Notes: generated from the letters alone by a model not told the origin. DNA of 64,000 nt from Rana temporaria (GCF_905171775.1 NC_053492.1:185942278-186006277), one strand, 5' to 3'; numbered from the stretch's first letter, positions 46,480 through 59,221 are shown. A program made the numbers and translations.

Positions 46480-48630
46480 GTGCAATTTATGTGTGAGCCA
46501 GCAGATGGCAGCAGTTTTTTTTGCCTATGCTCTTCTTTCTGATCAATGAGAACCAAATTTATGTTTGTAATTCGAATAAAAAAAAAAACACCAAACCTGT
46601 TCCCTGCAGACTTAAGACAGGTGTAAGTAAGTTATAATATTTGTTATCCTCTACATAATTCTTCAGAACATTTTATACACATTTGTTAAAGTAGAAGTTC
46701 ATGATATCTTGCATCTGCTTTCAAAAATGGGTCCTCAAATTCAAGAGCGCACTAAAAAAAAAACCTAGCATAGTTTTCTGCTTTTATAGTAAAGCTGCTG
46801 AAGCAGTATGCAAAATGTTTCCAAATTGTTTTTGAGCCATAGCAAAGCTGCTGATCAGATTTTATATGCGATACCTTCTAGTTATGTGTTCATGTGTCTG
46901 ACAAGCAGCAACTGCTGTGTCAGTAAGACCGTCCAAAATGCTGGGGTGCAGCTTAATCTGCCATGAACAACAGTTTTTTTGCAAAAGTCTGACTGCTGTC
47001 TAAACCCGCACTCTGATTGTTATGCACCTCTCTCAAAGATATGTTCAGTTACCACCAACACTGTAATGAACATTGTCCTGGTTAGACATATGATTTATTT
47101 AATTCTTTTATTCTCATATGTTTCCCTAAGACTTCTAAGCTGTACTAAGCAACACTGTGACTGCTTATTGCACAAACCACAGACCTTGAGTGGGATACTG
47201 ATGACCTAATGGTAAAAACATTAATCTTCAGATAAGGGCACATAATTGAGAATTAAAATATTCCTTTAGTAGCCATATGGTATCATTCTCCGACGCCACA
47301 ATTTAATGTCTCGCTGGCGTGAACTAATAAACCTTTTATTGTAGAATCCATTATGAGTAATTGAAAATGTTTTTAATGTATGCTTCTTGAGTGGTACAGA
47401 ATTAAATAGTTGTTTTAACTTTGTATGGTCACATTTTTCTCCTGACGTTACCTAGAGAAGTGATGTTACTTTGTGATGATACTGTGTAATTCTCCTAATA
47501 AAAATGAACATCCTGGATTGGGCTAATGATAGAATCTGGATATTTCCTTTTAACATATTGTAATTGAGTAGGCTTACTGAAAAGATTTGTAGTTTTCCTT
47601 GACTCTTCTCTCTGTGACAGTGGGCGGGGGATCTTCTCCCAGCACCCGCTGTCACATTTTGATAATGGGACTTCACCTACACACCTGTGTCATTTATTCA
47701 CAGCGATCTGTGAACTACAAGTACTGTCAGCCATTGCAGTTCTCAATGAACTGTGAGGGCGCTTATGCGCGCTATTGTTCATTCACAAACCCTACAGCTT
47801 GTAATAAGAGTTAGGTGCTGAAAGCTGCAGGGCTTGTCTGCAGGAGCCTGACATTGCTCCACTGATCATGAGCGCAATGCTTCCCAGGCTCCAGTGGAAA
47901 AAAATTATAAATGCGCTTTATTTTTTCCTGCTAAAATATATGCTTTTATTCTTTTTTTTTTTTTTTCCCCCCCAAAAGTAAACTTGGTCATTAAAGGTGA
48001 AGTTTAAGCATAATATAAGGCAATTTAATGCTCTCCTGTAAGCTAGAGTGCTAGAATGAGTACCGGAATCTCCCTTGATATCAGCCTTCCAACATTCCTT
48101 GTACAGCACTATTAAGATGTGAAGAGGGATTGACTGCACTATGAGCCAATCCATCTCAACTGCATGAATTGAAGAATTCAAAATGAGAACATTCTTATCC
48201 AACATCAGCACCCGACATCTACTACTACAAAAAAAAAAACACTTCCAATCTAATCTTGTGGAAAACCTTCCTAATAGCGTAGAAACTGTTATAGCTGCAA
48301 AAACGAGAGGGGGCACTCATTATTGTCCCCTGTTTTGGAAATCAGCTCATATCGGCGACAGTGGTCACAATGGTTTTTCCCATATAGCGTTTGCTCCTTG
48401 GTCTTCATGGTAAATGGTTTGTAAAGTTGTCATCTCTATCAAACACTTGGGCTTTCCAGAAAACTGAATATTTACTGTGAGATTGTGACATTTTAAATGC
48501 TCAAAATGTGGGCGGGGATTTCTATGATAAACATAAAGCGTTTCTCTACGTCATGTTCTGCAATGCTTATGCCCACTTTTTCTATTAAACCATGTATTTT
48601 TTCTTTTTGTTTACTAACACCCCCCACCAG
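46480..48630. other. intron 9, right part, nothing recognised
   Basis: About 2.1 kb without paired termini or coding similarity that I can support. It ends at the C-rich acceptor of the exon at 48631. Confidence 0.4.
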
Positions 48631-48784
48631 ACATCATATGAGATTGGAATTGTACGACAGTTTCCTTTCTCTTCAGCTTTGCAGCGTATGGCAGTAGTTG
48701 CCAAAGTGCTTGGAGAAAAACGGATGGATGCTTATGTGAAAGGAGCTCCAGAAGTGGTAGCCAGCCTTTGTAAGCCAGAGACAG
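48631..48784 (+). CDS. atp13a3: atp13a3 exon: N-domain ATP-binding KGAPE
   Basis: This 154-bp exon follows CACCCCCCACCAG and ends GAGACAG before GTAAAC (phase 1). It reads TSYEIGIVRQFPFSSALQRM, AVVAKVLGEKRMDAYVKGAP and EVVASLCKPET. FPFSSALQRM and KGAPE are the conserved N-domain ATP-binding elements of P-type ATPases. The acceptor tract is C-rich rather than T-rich. The upstream intron ends the longest repeat-filled stretch of the window. Confidence 0.96.
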
Positions 48785-49662
48785 GTAAACTACCGTTAAA
48801 TATTATTTAATTCTTCTCTGGAATGTATCTACCAAGTTACATCATCTGGTTGGGAAAAAAAAAAAAAAAAAACACTAGTTCATCCAGTTCAACCAATAGA
48901 AGGGGACATTTTTTTTTTTCTCATACAATCCTATACTCAGTTGATCTGGAGGAAGGCAAAAACCCCAGCAAGGCATGATCCAATTTGCTCCAGGGGGGGG
49001 GGGGGAGAATTCCTTCATGATCCCCCATGAGGCAATATGATATTCCCTGGATCAACTTTACCTATAAATATCAGTATCCAGGATTATGTGTATCTAGGAA
49101 AGAATCCAGGCCTTTTTTTTTTTTTTTAAAACAATCTACTGAGCTAACCAGAACCAGCTCCTGAGGGAGTCTATTGTACATGTTCACAGCTCTTACTGTG
49201 AAAGAAGCTTTTCCATATTTGGAGATTAAATCTCTCTTCCTCCAGACATAAAGAGTGCCATCTTTTTTCTTAGTGATGACCTTAACCACTAGCCGACCGC
49301 AATACATATATATGTGTTGCAGTTTGCAAGTTGTTTACTGGGGTTATGGCTGAAGCTATCGGCCATAACTCCTGGTATCTTTTCTTCAGCCGGTGGCTGG
49401 CTTACTCATAAAAGATCTCCGAGCCGCTGAAACGATTTCAGAAGCGATGGGAGAGGACCGCTTCCACCGACCCAAGAAATAATCTGATGGTTTGTAACTA
49501 ACTCTAGATGGGTAACCTGTGAAAATGTTTAAGTATTGTAGTTTGTCACCATTCCACAAGTGTGCGCAATTTTAAAGTATGACTTGTTGGGTATCTCTTT
49601 AGTCAGCGTAGCATCATCTTTATATTTTACAAAAAACCTGTGTGTGTGTGTGTATGTATGTA

Positions 49663-49671
<9 letters not shown>

Positions 49672-49736
<65 letters not shown>
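49672..49736. repeat. (TA)n microsatellite
   Basis: A TA run preceded by TG and GTAT repeats. Confidence 0.95.
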
Positions 49737-49738
<2 letters not shown>

Positions 49739-49870
49739 GTGTGTTTTTTTTTTATTAAAGTGTATTTTCTTTCCCATAAGTTTTTTTTTCCCCAAAAAAT
49801 TGTGAAAAACCGCAGCGCAAATACAGTGCAACATAAAAAATTGCAATGATTGCCATTTTATTCCTTAGGG

Positions 49871-50372
49871 CAGGCATGTCCAAAGTACGGCCCGCGGGCC
49901 AATTGCGGCCCCCGTTCCAGTTTAATGTGGCCCCCCCTGGTAATTTGAATATATATCTTTTGTGGCTCCCGGGCCACGTAAAATGTATTCTGTATTTATC
50001 TGCGCTGCCTCAGAGGGGACAGGGAGGGGGGGGGGGGCGAGTGCCTTCAGATTACATACTGGAGAGTCTCCTGTTTATGTGGCGGCATCTGTAATAGAAA
50101 GTCCTGTCTCCTGGGCTGCCATTGGACAACTCTTCTGTCTATCATAGGAGGCGGGACATTGTATTAAAAAGGCTGCTGTGTAAACAGGAGATTCTCCTCT
50201 CCTGTATGTAATCTGTTGGTGCTTTTGTTGGACAGTGTATATTAGTGCTAGGCTGAACACACTTAGACCAACTTTTAATGGTTCAAAGAATGTCCGGCAA
50301 AATGGTCGGCCCTCACACATGTTCACTTCATCAAATCAGGCCCTCTTTAAAAAAAAAGTTTGGACACCCCTG
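49871..50372. repeat. hAT-like MITE (CAGGCATGTCCAAAGTACGG)
   Basis: The left end CAGGCATGTCCAAAGTACGG, with CCCGCGGGCC following, and the right end TTTGGACACCCCTG form inverted termini. The flanking 8-mers CCTTAGGG (49863-49870) and CCCTAGGG (50373-50380) match at seven of eight positions. Confidence 0.85.
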
Positions 50373-50841
50373 CCCTAGGGTGTCTGCTAACAAAATATAT
50401 GATGTTTGGGGGTTAGAAGTTATTTTCTGGCAACAAATTACTGATTTAAACTTGTAAACAAAAAGTGCTAGAAAAGGCTTGGTGTTCATCCGATTAAAGT
50501 GAATAACTACATTAAGTTCACTATATGGACCACTTATGTATTTATACATGTTGATCATATCCTCCCATTATTGTCCTCTTCTCAATGGAGAATAAATTGG
50601 GTTCCTCCAATCTTTCCTCATAGCTAAACTCCTCCGTGCCTCTTTTAGTTTGGTTGTCCTTCCCTGCACTTTCTCCAGTTCCCCAATGTCCTTTTTGTGA
50701 ACTGGTGCCCAAAATTGAACTGCTTATTCTAGGTGAGGTCTTAGTAATGATTTGTATATTACAAAAGATACATATTGAACACCATTTTTTGCTCATTTAT
50801 CCTAGTTTAAAAATAACTATTTGTTAATTTTATTTTTGTAG

Positions 50842-50962
50842 TTCCGTCAGATTTTTCATCTGTTTTAGAGGACTACACAAAGGAGGGGTACCGTGTTATT
50901 GCACTTGCACACAGAAAACTGGAGTCAAAAATTGCATGGCACAAAGTCCAAAATATTAGTAG
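50842..50962 (+). CDS. atp13a3: atp13a3 exon: N-domain to P-domain return
   Basis: This 121-bp exon follows TTTATTTTTGTAG and ends ATTAGTAG before GTATGT (phase 2). It completes Val and reads VPSDFSSVLEDYTKEGYRV, then IALAHRKLESKIAWHKVQNI, then S and two bases of Arg. GYRVIALAHRKL is the conserved strand at the end of the N domain. It closes an intron that contains a split CR1/L2-like LINE. Confidence 0.95.
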
Positions 50963-52845
50963 GTATGTAATTAATTTTTGTCTAATCATTTTATTGCATT
51001 GTGTGAAAACAGTGGTGTCGCAAATGGAGTTAATAATTTTAACCCCAACTCCAGGCAAGTATAAAATGCAACCTCCTAATCTGTTTTTATATAAATATAA
51101 TGTGTGTGTTTTTGCAGTATAAGGGGGATGAACAGCAGTGTGAGCCAATTATGGCTATATCGCATTGCACAATGCCATTAGAGTATCTCTAGGAGCTGGT
51201 TTACAGGAAAGAAGAGCACATAAATTATCCCCTTTTCTATCCAATCAGTATGTGGGGAGGTCAACAAACTAAATGTATTTACAAGGTATGTTCAATTGAG
51301 AAAGGTGACATTGTTGTCCATCTTGAAATCTACAGTAGTGAGGCAAGAATACTCTCATTACAAGTCTGGGTATTAAATGTGCATTCGACTCGCAGGAAGT
51401 GCAGTGACATATCAGTTTCTTATACACACACATATTTTTTTTTTTTTTTTTTGTGCTCTCACCCCTTCCCTTCTCCTGGAAATGGGACTGGGGTAAAGGC
51501 ACGCATCCTTTCAGGCTGCATACGTTTTATTGTCTTTTACTTATTGATGGTTTTCGCTGACTCTTCTCATAATACCCATTTTCCTATTGTTAAGCGGTCT
51601 TCGCAGAGTAAATCGGTGTGCCCATTTACAATGTATGACATTGTATGTGGGTTTTTTCTTTTTCCTGATTATGTGGTCTATTTACTAATGTTTACGGCAT
51701 GCGATGGCACGTGACTCATTTGCATAAATTATTGCATGCGTTAAAAAATCAAATTCTCAAAAAAAAAAAAAGATTATGCGGCATTTACCGCAAAATGAAA
51801 AATGTGCCGGTAAATATTGGCAAAAAAAAAATGCGTAAGCTGTTAAGTCCAATTCACACATGAAACGGAGAGTAAAAAAAAAAAAAACGATATTTATTAC
51901 TAGAGTTTTGCTGGCGGTATCGCATGCAGTGTTTGTCAGAAACGGCGTGCCCCCCCCCCCCCCCCAGCTAAATGTAAAGAAAACATGCTGGCAATTAAAA
52001 ATTATGAAAAAAGTTATCTTATTCGTACTGTACATAGCACACGGGTTAACTTTTTATGCATTGGTTATATACTTTGGGAACTTCTCCACAGTACAACCCT
52101 GCTAACTTAGTGAGGCTCAAGTTGTGGTGGACTACTACTTCTGTTAGAGAATATTTTTCTACCAAGATCAGACTGTTTATCGCCTAATGGCTCTCTAGCA
52201 GTTTCCAGATTGGCTACCCTTAATTTGCATATTGGGAACCCTACGTTGACCCTACAAACAGCCCCATCGTTGTCTTAACTTGGTCCTATAGGTAACGTTG
52301 TAGCATTTACTTTAAAATTTATGGGCTTTTCTTCCACCTAACTACCAGAAGTTCCTCTCTGGCTGGTGACATAGTGCTCTCAAGTCTCCTGACTGTAAAC
52401 TTCTGACCACCATGTCTGCCAATGGTGCGCAAGCTGATCTTTTGCCATTTTACCAGTTGCCTGATACCTCAGATACACAGCCACAGGAATTTGGTTGGTT
52501 CTTGGGTTATTGTTATTGTTTGTATATGCAGGAAGAGGGAGGGGAATGAGGGTATTTGGAAACCCTACAGCTGCCAGTCACTGCACTACAACACCCAGCA
52601 GACCTGCCCTCCCCCTCCAAGAAGTTCTGTAGCAGCTGAGACACTTGGGGAAGTCATCAGAGGTGGGGGGGGGCAAAGCCTGGCTCAGTGCAGGACATAC
52701 TACTCACCAGGCAGATCAGTCACCTGGCAAGCTGACTCTCCTTCATCGTGCCTTCCCCCATTTGAGTACAAAGGAACCTACAAAACCCTGCAAGGCATTC
52801 CCTATTCATGAACAGATACAATGATCTCTCAAAAGGGAGATATTC
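50963..52845. other. intron 11, left part, mostly unrecognised
   Basis: The stretch contains T16 at 51427-51442, a C14 run at 51952-51965 and other homopolymers. No paired termini or protein similarity can be supported. Confidence 0.35.
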
Positions 52846-53220
52846 TAATACCCTGTACACACGATCAGAGTTTCCGTTGGAATAAACTTTGACGGAATTC
52901 CATTCAAGCTGTCTTGCATACACATGGACACACCAAATTCCGACCGTCAAAAACGAGCCTAGAAAAATTAAGTTCAATGCTTCCGAACATGCGTTGAATT
53001 GTTTCCGAGCATGTGTGGGTTTTTTCTCCGACGAACGCAATTTCCGATATAATTTTTTTTCCATTGTAAAAAAAAAAAAGAGAACATGTTCTCTTTCCAA
53101 CGCTGTCGGAATTTCCGATGGAAAAAGTCAGATGGGGCATACACACGGTCGGAATATTCGATGAAAAAATTCCGTCTGACTTTTTCCATCGGAAATTCCG
53201 ATCGTGTGTACGAGGCATTA
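52846..53220. repeat. MITE with CGTGTGTAC-GGCATTA termini, nested
   Basis: Outer ends CTGTACACACGATCAGAGTT and GATCGTGTGTACGAGGCATT are inverted. An inner hairpin pairs 53107-53132 with 53175-53200 (GAATTTCCGATGGAAAAAGT and complement). Between those arms lies another terminus-like GGCATACACACGGTCGGAAT, suggesting a second copy inserted into or joined with the first. Confidence 0.8.
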
Positions 53221-53224
53221 CTTT

Positions 53225-55063
53225 AGTTGCTGCTGCAACATGATGGGTTCTATGGCTCATGTTTTCACACTTCAATGTAGCCTTTACATTGATGGGCTCA
53301 CCACACCTATCGTTGGACCCTTAATCCTACCCTGAGCTGTCATATCACAGGGTACCTTGGAGACCTTTTTTCTTTAAAAAGCTCCTTCGTCATATATTTG
53401 AACCATAGGCCCAAACACTAATGCTCTCAATTCTCCCTGCTGTTGACACTGCACTCTTCTCGGGCTCCCCCCTGACCTTGTACTGCTTGGAATATCTGGG
53501 CTTAATCCTCATTTCATTAATATTCACATTCCCTTCTTTGCAATATTTTTCCTATCACCGACGCCATAATGTTCATTAATGTGCTGCCATTGGCACCCTT
53601 CAATCTCATCTGAATCAGAATTTCTCTCCGGTTCTTATGGCAGACTTGTTCAGGACAGCCAGTGCTTGGCTTCTCCACTCAGTCATTGGAGCATTGCTGA
53701 AGTTGGGGTCAATTACATGGACCCACTTTTCTACATGTCTTCCTGGCCAACGCCCCAATAGACTCTCCCCTGAGTTTTGATGTGCATTTTACAATCTGAG
53801 AATTCCTTCTGCTTTTCGGTTCCTCAAAAGAACGCACTTTGGCACTGGTCAAGATGTTTTGCCAATGTAGTACTGGACAAGATTGTATTGCCACTGTTCG
53901 AAGTAACCCTTCTGTACTTGTTTTCCCACCACATGTCGTTTGTATGTCACCTGGAACTTGCCTACACATCTCGACAAACATCGTCAGTTATGTGTCCACT
54001 TTGCAGACTCTCACCCAGAGATATTCACCAGATAGGCACCTTCCAGAAATTGGGTGCCCCTCTTTTTCAGGGGCATGCAGATCACTCCCCCCCCATACGC
54101 TTATGGGTGAGGTAGTTCTCACTGAGTGTGACGATAGGGAACCCCATCCTAAATTGTCCCCATTAAAGTGGAAGTAAACCCGCCCATTGTTTTCAGCCAA
54201 TATTGGCCTCTGTTTAATCTTCAACTGCCATGAAGCTGCACATATCGGTTATGACACCAGCCATTGGATGGTTTGACAGTTTGGTTCAGAGCAAAACTAT
54301 TGTGACAGTTACATTTCCCACACTTTTCTGGAATGTAACTGTTTTTTTAAACTGTTAAATCGATGGGTGTACTTCTGTTTTAATCATCCCGAAACCTATT
54401 CTGGAGTCTCAAAACACCTCCTAGCCCTTGGTACCTGGCAGGTCATGGTTAGGCCTTGCATATCCTTTTCCTAACACTTTGGCTTTCACACGCTGTAATA
54501 ACTGTATTAACAGAACCATCTTCTCTTTGTTAACCCTACGAGGCATAGTTCTGCTTTGGCTCACCCTGTGTGCTTCCTGGGGCCCCCTCCTCTTGCGCTA
54601 TATGGGGACAATGTTTCCTGGAAACCAGTCTTTCTTGCTTCCCTGAGGCTCTTCTTATCCCCTTCTGTGGAAATGTCATTCTCACTCACCATATCCTGCC
54701 TTGAAAGCATGTCAGGCACTTAAGATTCGCCTTATGGGCGGGGTCAGGACTGTAATCTATGGCTGCCTGCCATGTATTCCCTTGCAGACTGACCCCACTC
54801 ATGTATCTCACAGGGTGGTCCCTCTATATGGATTCCTCCCTTGTTTTTCACCTATCTGGGTGGTTATTTTGTCTTTCTTTCCCAGGCTTCTGCCCTCAGC
54901 AATGGTTCCCTATTTCCCTACCTGGACCAATTCCCACAAGGATGTTGGGGTTCTTGAGTTTACAGCATCTTACATTGGTTCTTAAGAGTTGCAGGGCCAC
55001 CGCTTGTTTTTCTTTTCATGTTTTCAAATACATTTTTCGACAGATGGCTGTTGGGTCCATTGA

Positions 55064-55095
<32 letters not shown>

Positions 55096-55290
55096 CTTTC
55101 CTGTGGGCTAGTTACTACAATTTTCACTGTTTTGTTGTCCACCCGTTGTTTTATTGCTTGGGGACATCTCATGCTCTACAAATTCACTTCTGTGTCCTGT
55201 ATTGTCCCATTAAGGTACTAAGAATTGTTATGCACTTGTAAATTCTATAACTTGGCGTACAGGGCACAGATCTGTCCCCTAATCCTCTGT
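53225..55290 (+). mobile_element. possible degenerate DIRS-like remnant
   Basis: The 3' part (about 54960-55290) parallels 32860-33180. Both have a recombinase-tail-like segment (CRATACFSFHVFKYIF against ACKVTTW...VHIFQN in different frames), then TTGTTGTCCACCCGTTGTTT against ATGTTGTTGCCCACACCTCA, then TAAATTCTATAACTTGGCGT against TAAATTCCATATCTTGGAGT. No clear reverse-transcriptase motif is readable, so the call is tentative. A T27 run lies at 55069-55095. Confidence 0.4.
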
Positions 55291-55354
55291 GATCTCCTTA
55301 CTACTTGTTAGAAAACTTGAGCTTCCGTAAGTGGGCAGGCTTATATAGGTATAT

Positions 55355-55985
55355 ATCCTAGGTGGACAGACAGACAGCCAGCCAACTGCAGATTTCTGTT
55401 GGGCTCCAATTCTGTGTTGAGGCCTATCAACTGCTAAGTGCTTAATCTACACAAGCTATAATTGCATGACAGGTTGGACCCAACAGGTTTTTTCTGGAAC
55501 TGCATTAGGAGACAACAGTCCAATAGGCTAGTATGGTATGTTGGATCTCTTGTATGTAAGGAGTGTTTGGGGATATATATCATTTGATCATTGTATGATA
55601 TTTACTGCTAAATGCTCATTTGGAGATATCAGTAATAATACCCATCACATACATTTAAGGGTTTTTTATAGCAGCTATTTTAGCAGCGCTATTCAGTGAC
55701 GGATATCCCCTAGGTGGACATACACATACAGACAGCCAATCGACTGCAGATCTCTGTTGGACTCCAATACTGTGTGGAGGTCAATCAGCATGGCAGGCTG
55801 GATCCAACAGGCTTTCCTGGAGCTGCAATAGGAGACAACATTCCAATAGACTAGCATGGTATGTCGGGTCTTTTGATTGTCAGGAGAATTTGGGGATCTA
55901 TATCGTTTGACCACTGTACCACATCAACTGCCATATGCTGATTTGGAGATACCAGTTATAGTACCCACCACATACATTTAGGTTA
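55355..55985. repeat. direct tandem duplication, about 345-bp unit
   Basis: The two units share GACAGACAGCCAGCCAACTG / CAGACAGCCAATCGACTGCA, AGGAGACAACAGTCCAATAG / AGGAGACAACATTCCAATAG, CTAGTATGGTATGTTGGATC / CTAGCATGGTATGTCGGGTC, and the end CACATACATTTAGG/AAGG. Identity is roughly 80 percent by eye. No coding. Confidence 0.8.
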
Positions 55986-56788
55986 TACTGTATTTTATCA
56001 TTCTGATTAATGCTGTAGTTTGCTTTAGTGGTCCAACAGATGCTTCATATACCTGTGTATGTACACTGTGTTAGGGAGCCGAACACACCAGATGCAGCAG
56101 GCATTTATATTGGATAATTCAGCAGTTATACCATACACCAGTATTCTGTCAATCATGGCAGGTGGAGCATAGGCTGATTTATAGGCTGTGTTATTTTGGG
56201 TACACACCCCGAGTGGGTGGGGGGGTTTCTTGTGATACAATACTGAGCACCTCCCCTCAGTTTTAGGGTACATGCACCATTTTAAGCAACCACTCCCAGG
56301 ATTCATACAAGTTTGGGTTTTTTCGACAGACGGTTACACTGCGGGGTGGTTCCCAGCATAGCTTTTGCCAGCGTTCAATCACCTTAAGGAGTGCTGTACT
56401 TCACAATATGAATTTTATAGGTAGGCCAAAATTCCTATTTTTATGTAGCCTGGAGTGAGGCAGAAAACAAATATATACTACGAGAAAATATTACTTTTAG
56501 CATCATTTTGTGTTCTTAACATTCAAGTTTAGTTTTGTTAGTGTATCTGTAATCAAAACTTGGCCACAGTGAGAAAGTTATCAGAATATGATTGAAAGGA
56601 AGTCTTGCCAATGGCACAGATTTTAAAAAAAGTGGGAAATCTAGCCATTCCATACTAGAAAAACTAGAAAGGGAAAATTAAAAAATATGTTTATGTATAA
56701 AAATAAGGCTGTTTAATATTAGTACTGTGTATGTATACGAAACATACTTTCTAATAGTTTGATGCAACATTTTCAATAATTATTGCAG

Positions 56789-56913
56789 AGATGCAATTGA
56801 AAACAACATGACATTCCTGGGGTTGATTATTATGCAAAATAAATTAAAACGGGAGACTCCAGATGTACTTGAAGACCTTCGGAAAGCCAACATACGTATG
56901 GTCATGGTCACAG
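56789..56913 (+). CDS. atp13a3: atp13a3 exon: phosphorylation domain, up to TG of TGDN
   Basis: This 125-bp exon follows AATTATTGCAG and ends GTCACAG before GTGAGA (phase 1). It completes Arg and reads RDAIENNMTFLGLIIMQNKL, KRETPDVLEDLRKANI and RMVMVT plus the first base of Gly. MTFLGL..Q..LK is the P-domain core. The VMVTG leads into the TGDN motif, which is split by the next intron within its Gly codon, as TGES is in the A domain. Confidence 0.95.
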
Positions 56914-57202
56914 GTGAGAAAAAAGTGGAGACTCAAATAGCTTTAAAGAAAGTTTAACTAATCTGTGTTTATTTCAGTAGAACAAGTCAAAAAAAATGTA
57001 ACACCTTTTTTAACAGATATGCATGACATTGGTGGATTCAACAGAATGTTCAACATGAGCACCATAGCAAATAAAATACATTTTAACTGTATCAGTTTAT
57101 TTGAGAACACATTTATAGCCTGCTTGGATCACAAAATAAAAGATAGAAAGTATAAAATGATTCACCATTATTTCCTTTGGTATTGGGAATCAACACTGAT
57201 GC

Positions 57203-57650
57203 TGAACTGTACACACGATCATTTTTTCGGCAAAAAAAAACATTTAAAATGATCGTGTGTGTGGGCTTCACATAATTTTTCAGGTTCTGAAAAACGTCAA
57301 ATATTTTTTTCAAACATGCTGCATTTTTTAACGACGTTTTAAACAATGTCGTTTTTCAGGTTGTAAAAAATGATCGCGTGTGAGCTAAAACGACGTTAAA
57401 AACCTGCGCATGCTCAGAAGCAAGTTATGAGAAGGGAACGCTCGTTCTGGTAAAACTACCATTCGTAATGGAGTAATCACATTCATCACGCTGTAACAGA
57501 CAGAAAAGCGCGAATCGTCTTTTACTAACAGGAAATCGGCTAAAGCAACCCTAAGGGTGGCGTCATCCGCATGTAAATTCCCCTTTATAGTGCCATCGTA
57601 CGTGTTGTACATCACCGCGCTTTGCTAGAGCATTTTTTAATGACACTAAA
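57203..57650. repeat. MITE of the TACACACG family (degenerate)
   Basis: It starts TGTACACACGATCATTTTTT and contains ATGATCGTGTGTGTGGGCTT, CATGCTGCATTTTTTAACGA, GAATCGTCTTTTACTAACA and GTCGTTTTTCAGG, blocks shared with 29962-30527. Confidence 0.75.
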
Positions 57651-57714
57651 GCGGTGGTTAATTAGCTCCTAATTAGTGCATTCATCATTTACCAGTGAAG
57701 GTCCTTAAAGTGTT

Positions 57715-58290
57715 TGTAAAGTCTTAAAGCTGATTTCCATGTTTCCTGCAACTTTAGTTTGTTTGGACCAAGCTGGTCCAAACAAACTATTTCCTTCACT
57801 AAGTGCTGCATGGCTCTGAGCACTGCATAAAATGCATGTAGTGTTGGCTACAAGCAGTACGCAGTGCTGGGTTTCCGCTGTAAAACAGACTTCCAAACTC
57901 ACACCTGGAACAAAATAGTCTGAGCGACGCTTAGCCATTCATAGGCAGCTTTGTATTCTGTTAATAAATACCAAGTTTCGAGGAGCGTGACGTCATCGGC
58001 CCACCCCTGAGACTCAGCCAAGCAGAGGAAATTTTGTATTCATTCAAAGCATATAAAACTGCCTATGACTGGCTGAGTGGCTCTCTTACTGTCTTTACAT
58101 TGTTCCGGGTTTAGGACAGGAAGTCTTTCTCACAGCCGGAATCCAGTGCTATGTACCATGTGTAGCTGAAGCTATATGCAGTGCATAGGGCCAGTGAAGT
58201 ACTTGGTAAAGGAAATGGTTTGTTTGGAGTTGGAGCAGCTTGGCCCAAAACAACTAAAGTGACAGGAAACATTAAAATCAGCTTTAGGGT
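57715..58290. repeat. TIR MITE with AAAGCTGATTT termini
   Basis: The left block (TTAAAGCTGATTTCCATGTT, AACTTTAGTTTGTTTGG, CCAAACAAAC) returns inverted at the right (CAACTAAAGTGACAGGAAAC, AAAATCAGCTTTA). The following 58290-58690 resembles the interior of the AATGCATT-type MITEs (CTAATGCATTCTCTGCATT). Confidence 0.7.
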
Positions 58291-58825
58291 TTTTTCCCCA
58301 CCCTAATGCATTCTCTGCATTGAGGCAAAAAAAAAAACTCCCATGCTTTGCCTCCCTCCCCCTTAATTACTTATGTCCTATCTTGATCCAGCTCCTGTGC
58401 TTGAGAACATCAGTGCTGCTCTCTCTCCTCACAGGGACTCCTGTGTGGAGGGGATAGGGCCAAGCCATACGGTTTACTTTAATAGACGCACACAGCCCAG
58501 CTGAGGATCGAGCCCACATGAGTGCCCTCATGGCAAGCGACTTGTTATGGAGGCACTTGGATAGGAAAATTAGCTGAGAGTGCTGGCCAGGGACCCCAAA
58601 AGAGGAATTTCAGAGCCACTCTGTGCAATACCATTGCACAGAGCAGATAAATATAAGATGCCTATTATTAAAAAAAATATATATATATTTAACTTTACAA
58701 TTACTAACAACCTATGCAATACATAGTGGAGATGATTTTTTTACATAAAAGGGCATATAGTGACATTCCCATTTAATAACTTCAAACTAGTGTATTTGTT
58801 CTACTTGTACTGACCTCTTTTACAG

Positions 58826-58998
58826 GAGACAACATGTTGACTGCAATTTCTGTTGCCCGGGACTGTGGAATGATTCTACCTCATGATAAAGTTATTGTAG
58901 CAGAAGCACTACCTCCAAAGGATGGCCAGGCTGCCACAATTAACTGGCACTATGCAGACACCATGCCAAGGAGCAATTTAAATGCAATTAACTCCGAG
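58826..58998 (+). CDS. atp13a3: atp13a3 exon: TGDN motif and P-domain
   Basis: This 173-bp exon follows CCTCTTTTACAG and ends TCCGAG before GTGAGT (phase 0). Joined to the previous exon it forms TGDNMLTAISVARDCGMILP, then HDKVIVAEALPPKDGQAATI, NWHYAD and a variable tail TMPRSNLNAINSE. TGDN is the conserved P-domain motif near the catalytic Asp. The tail corresponds to the poorly conserved P-domain insert of ATP13A proteins. Confidence 0.95.
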
Positions 58999-59141
58999 GT
59001 GAGTCCTAAACTCCAGTTCATTGATAGGAACTTATATTTTCACTTGTGTAGAAGAAGTTGGCTAATTAACAAAATCGCCCATAACAGAAAAACGATTCAT
59101 TAAAAATTGTACGTATATATGTGTGTGTGTATATGTTTGAT

Positions 59142-59143
<2 letters not shown>

Positions 59144-59221
<78 letters not shown>
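59144..59221. repeat. (TA)n microsatellite inside an inverted GATACAA pair
   Basis: The TA run is bounded by TTTGATACAA on the left and TTGTATCAAT on the right, making the block self-complementary. Confidence 0.95.

Larger units (their letters stand above)
49283..50523. repeat. frog TTAACCACT repeat inserted in the LINE
   Basis: It starts TTAACCACTAGCCGACCGCA and contains TTGGGTATCTCTTTAGTCAG, a TA run at 49672-49736 and GATGTTTGGGGGTTAGAAGT, all shared with the repeat at 23.8-24.9 kb. A hAT-like MITE is inserted in it at 49871-50372. Confidence 0.7.
48855..50800 (-). mobile_element. CR1/L2-like LINE 3' portion, split by insertion
   Basis: Minus-strand reading from about 50790 gives YEERLEEPNLFSIEKRTIMG and, after a frame change, MINMYKYISGPYSEL. 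After a gap it resumes at 49280-49080 with LISKYGKASFTVRAVNMYNR and LPQELVLVSSVDCFKKG..LDSFL. These are the C-terminal motifs of CR1/L2-type reverse transcriptases (YEERL..L.L.SLEKRR, F..R..N.WN.LP, FK..LD). The gap at about 49283-50523 is another repeat. It is degenerate and inactive. Confidence 0.8.
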
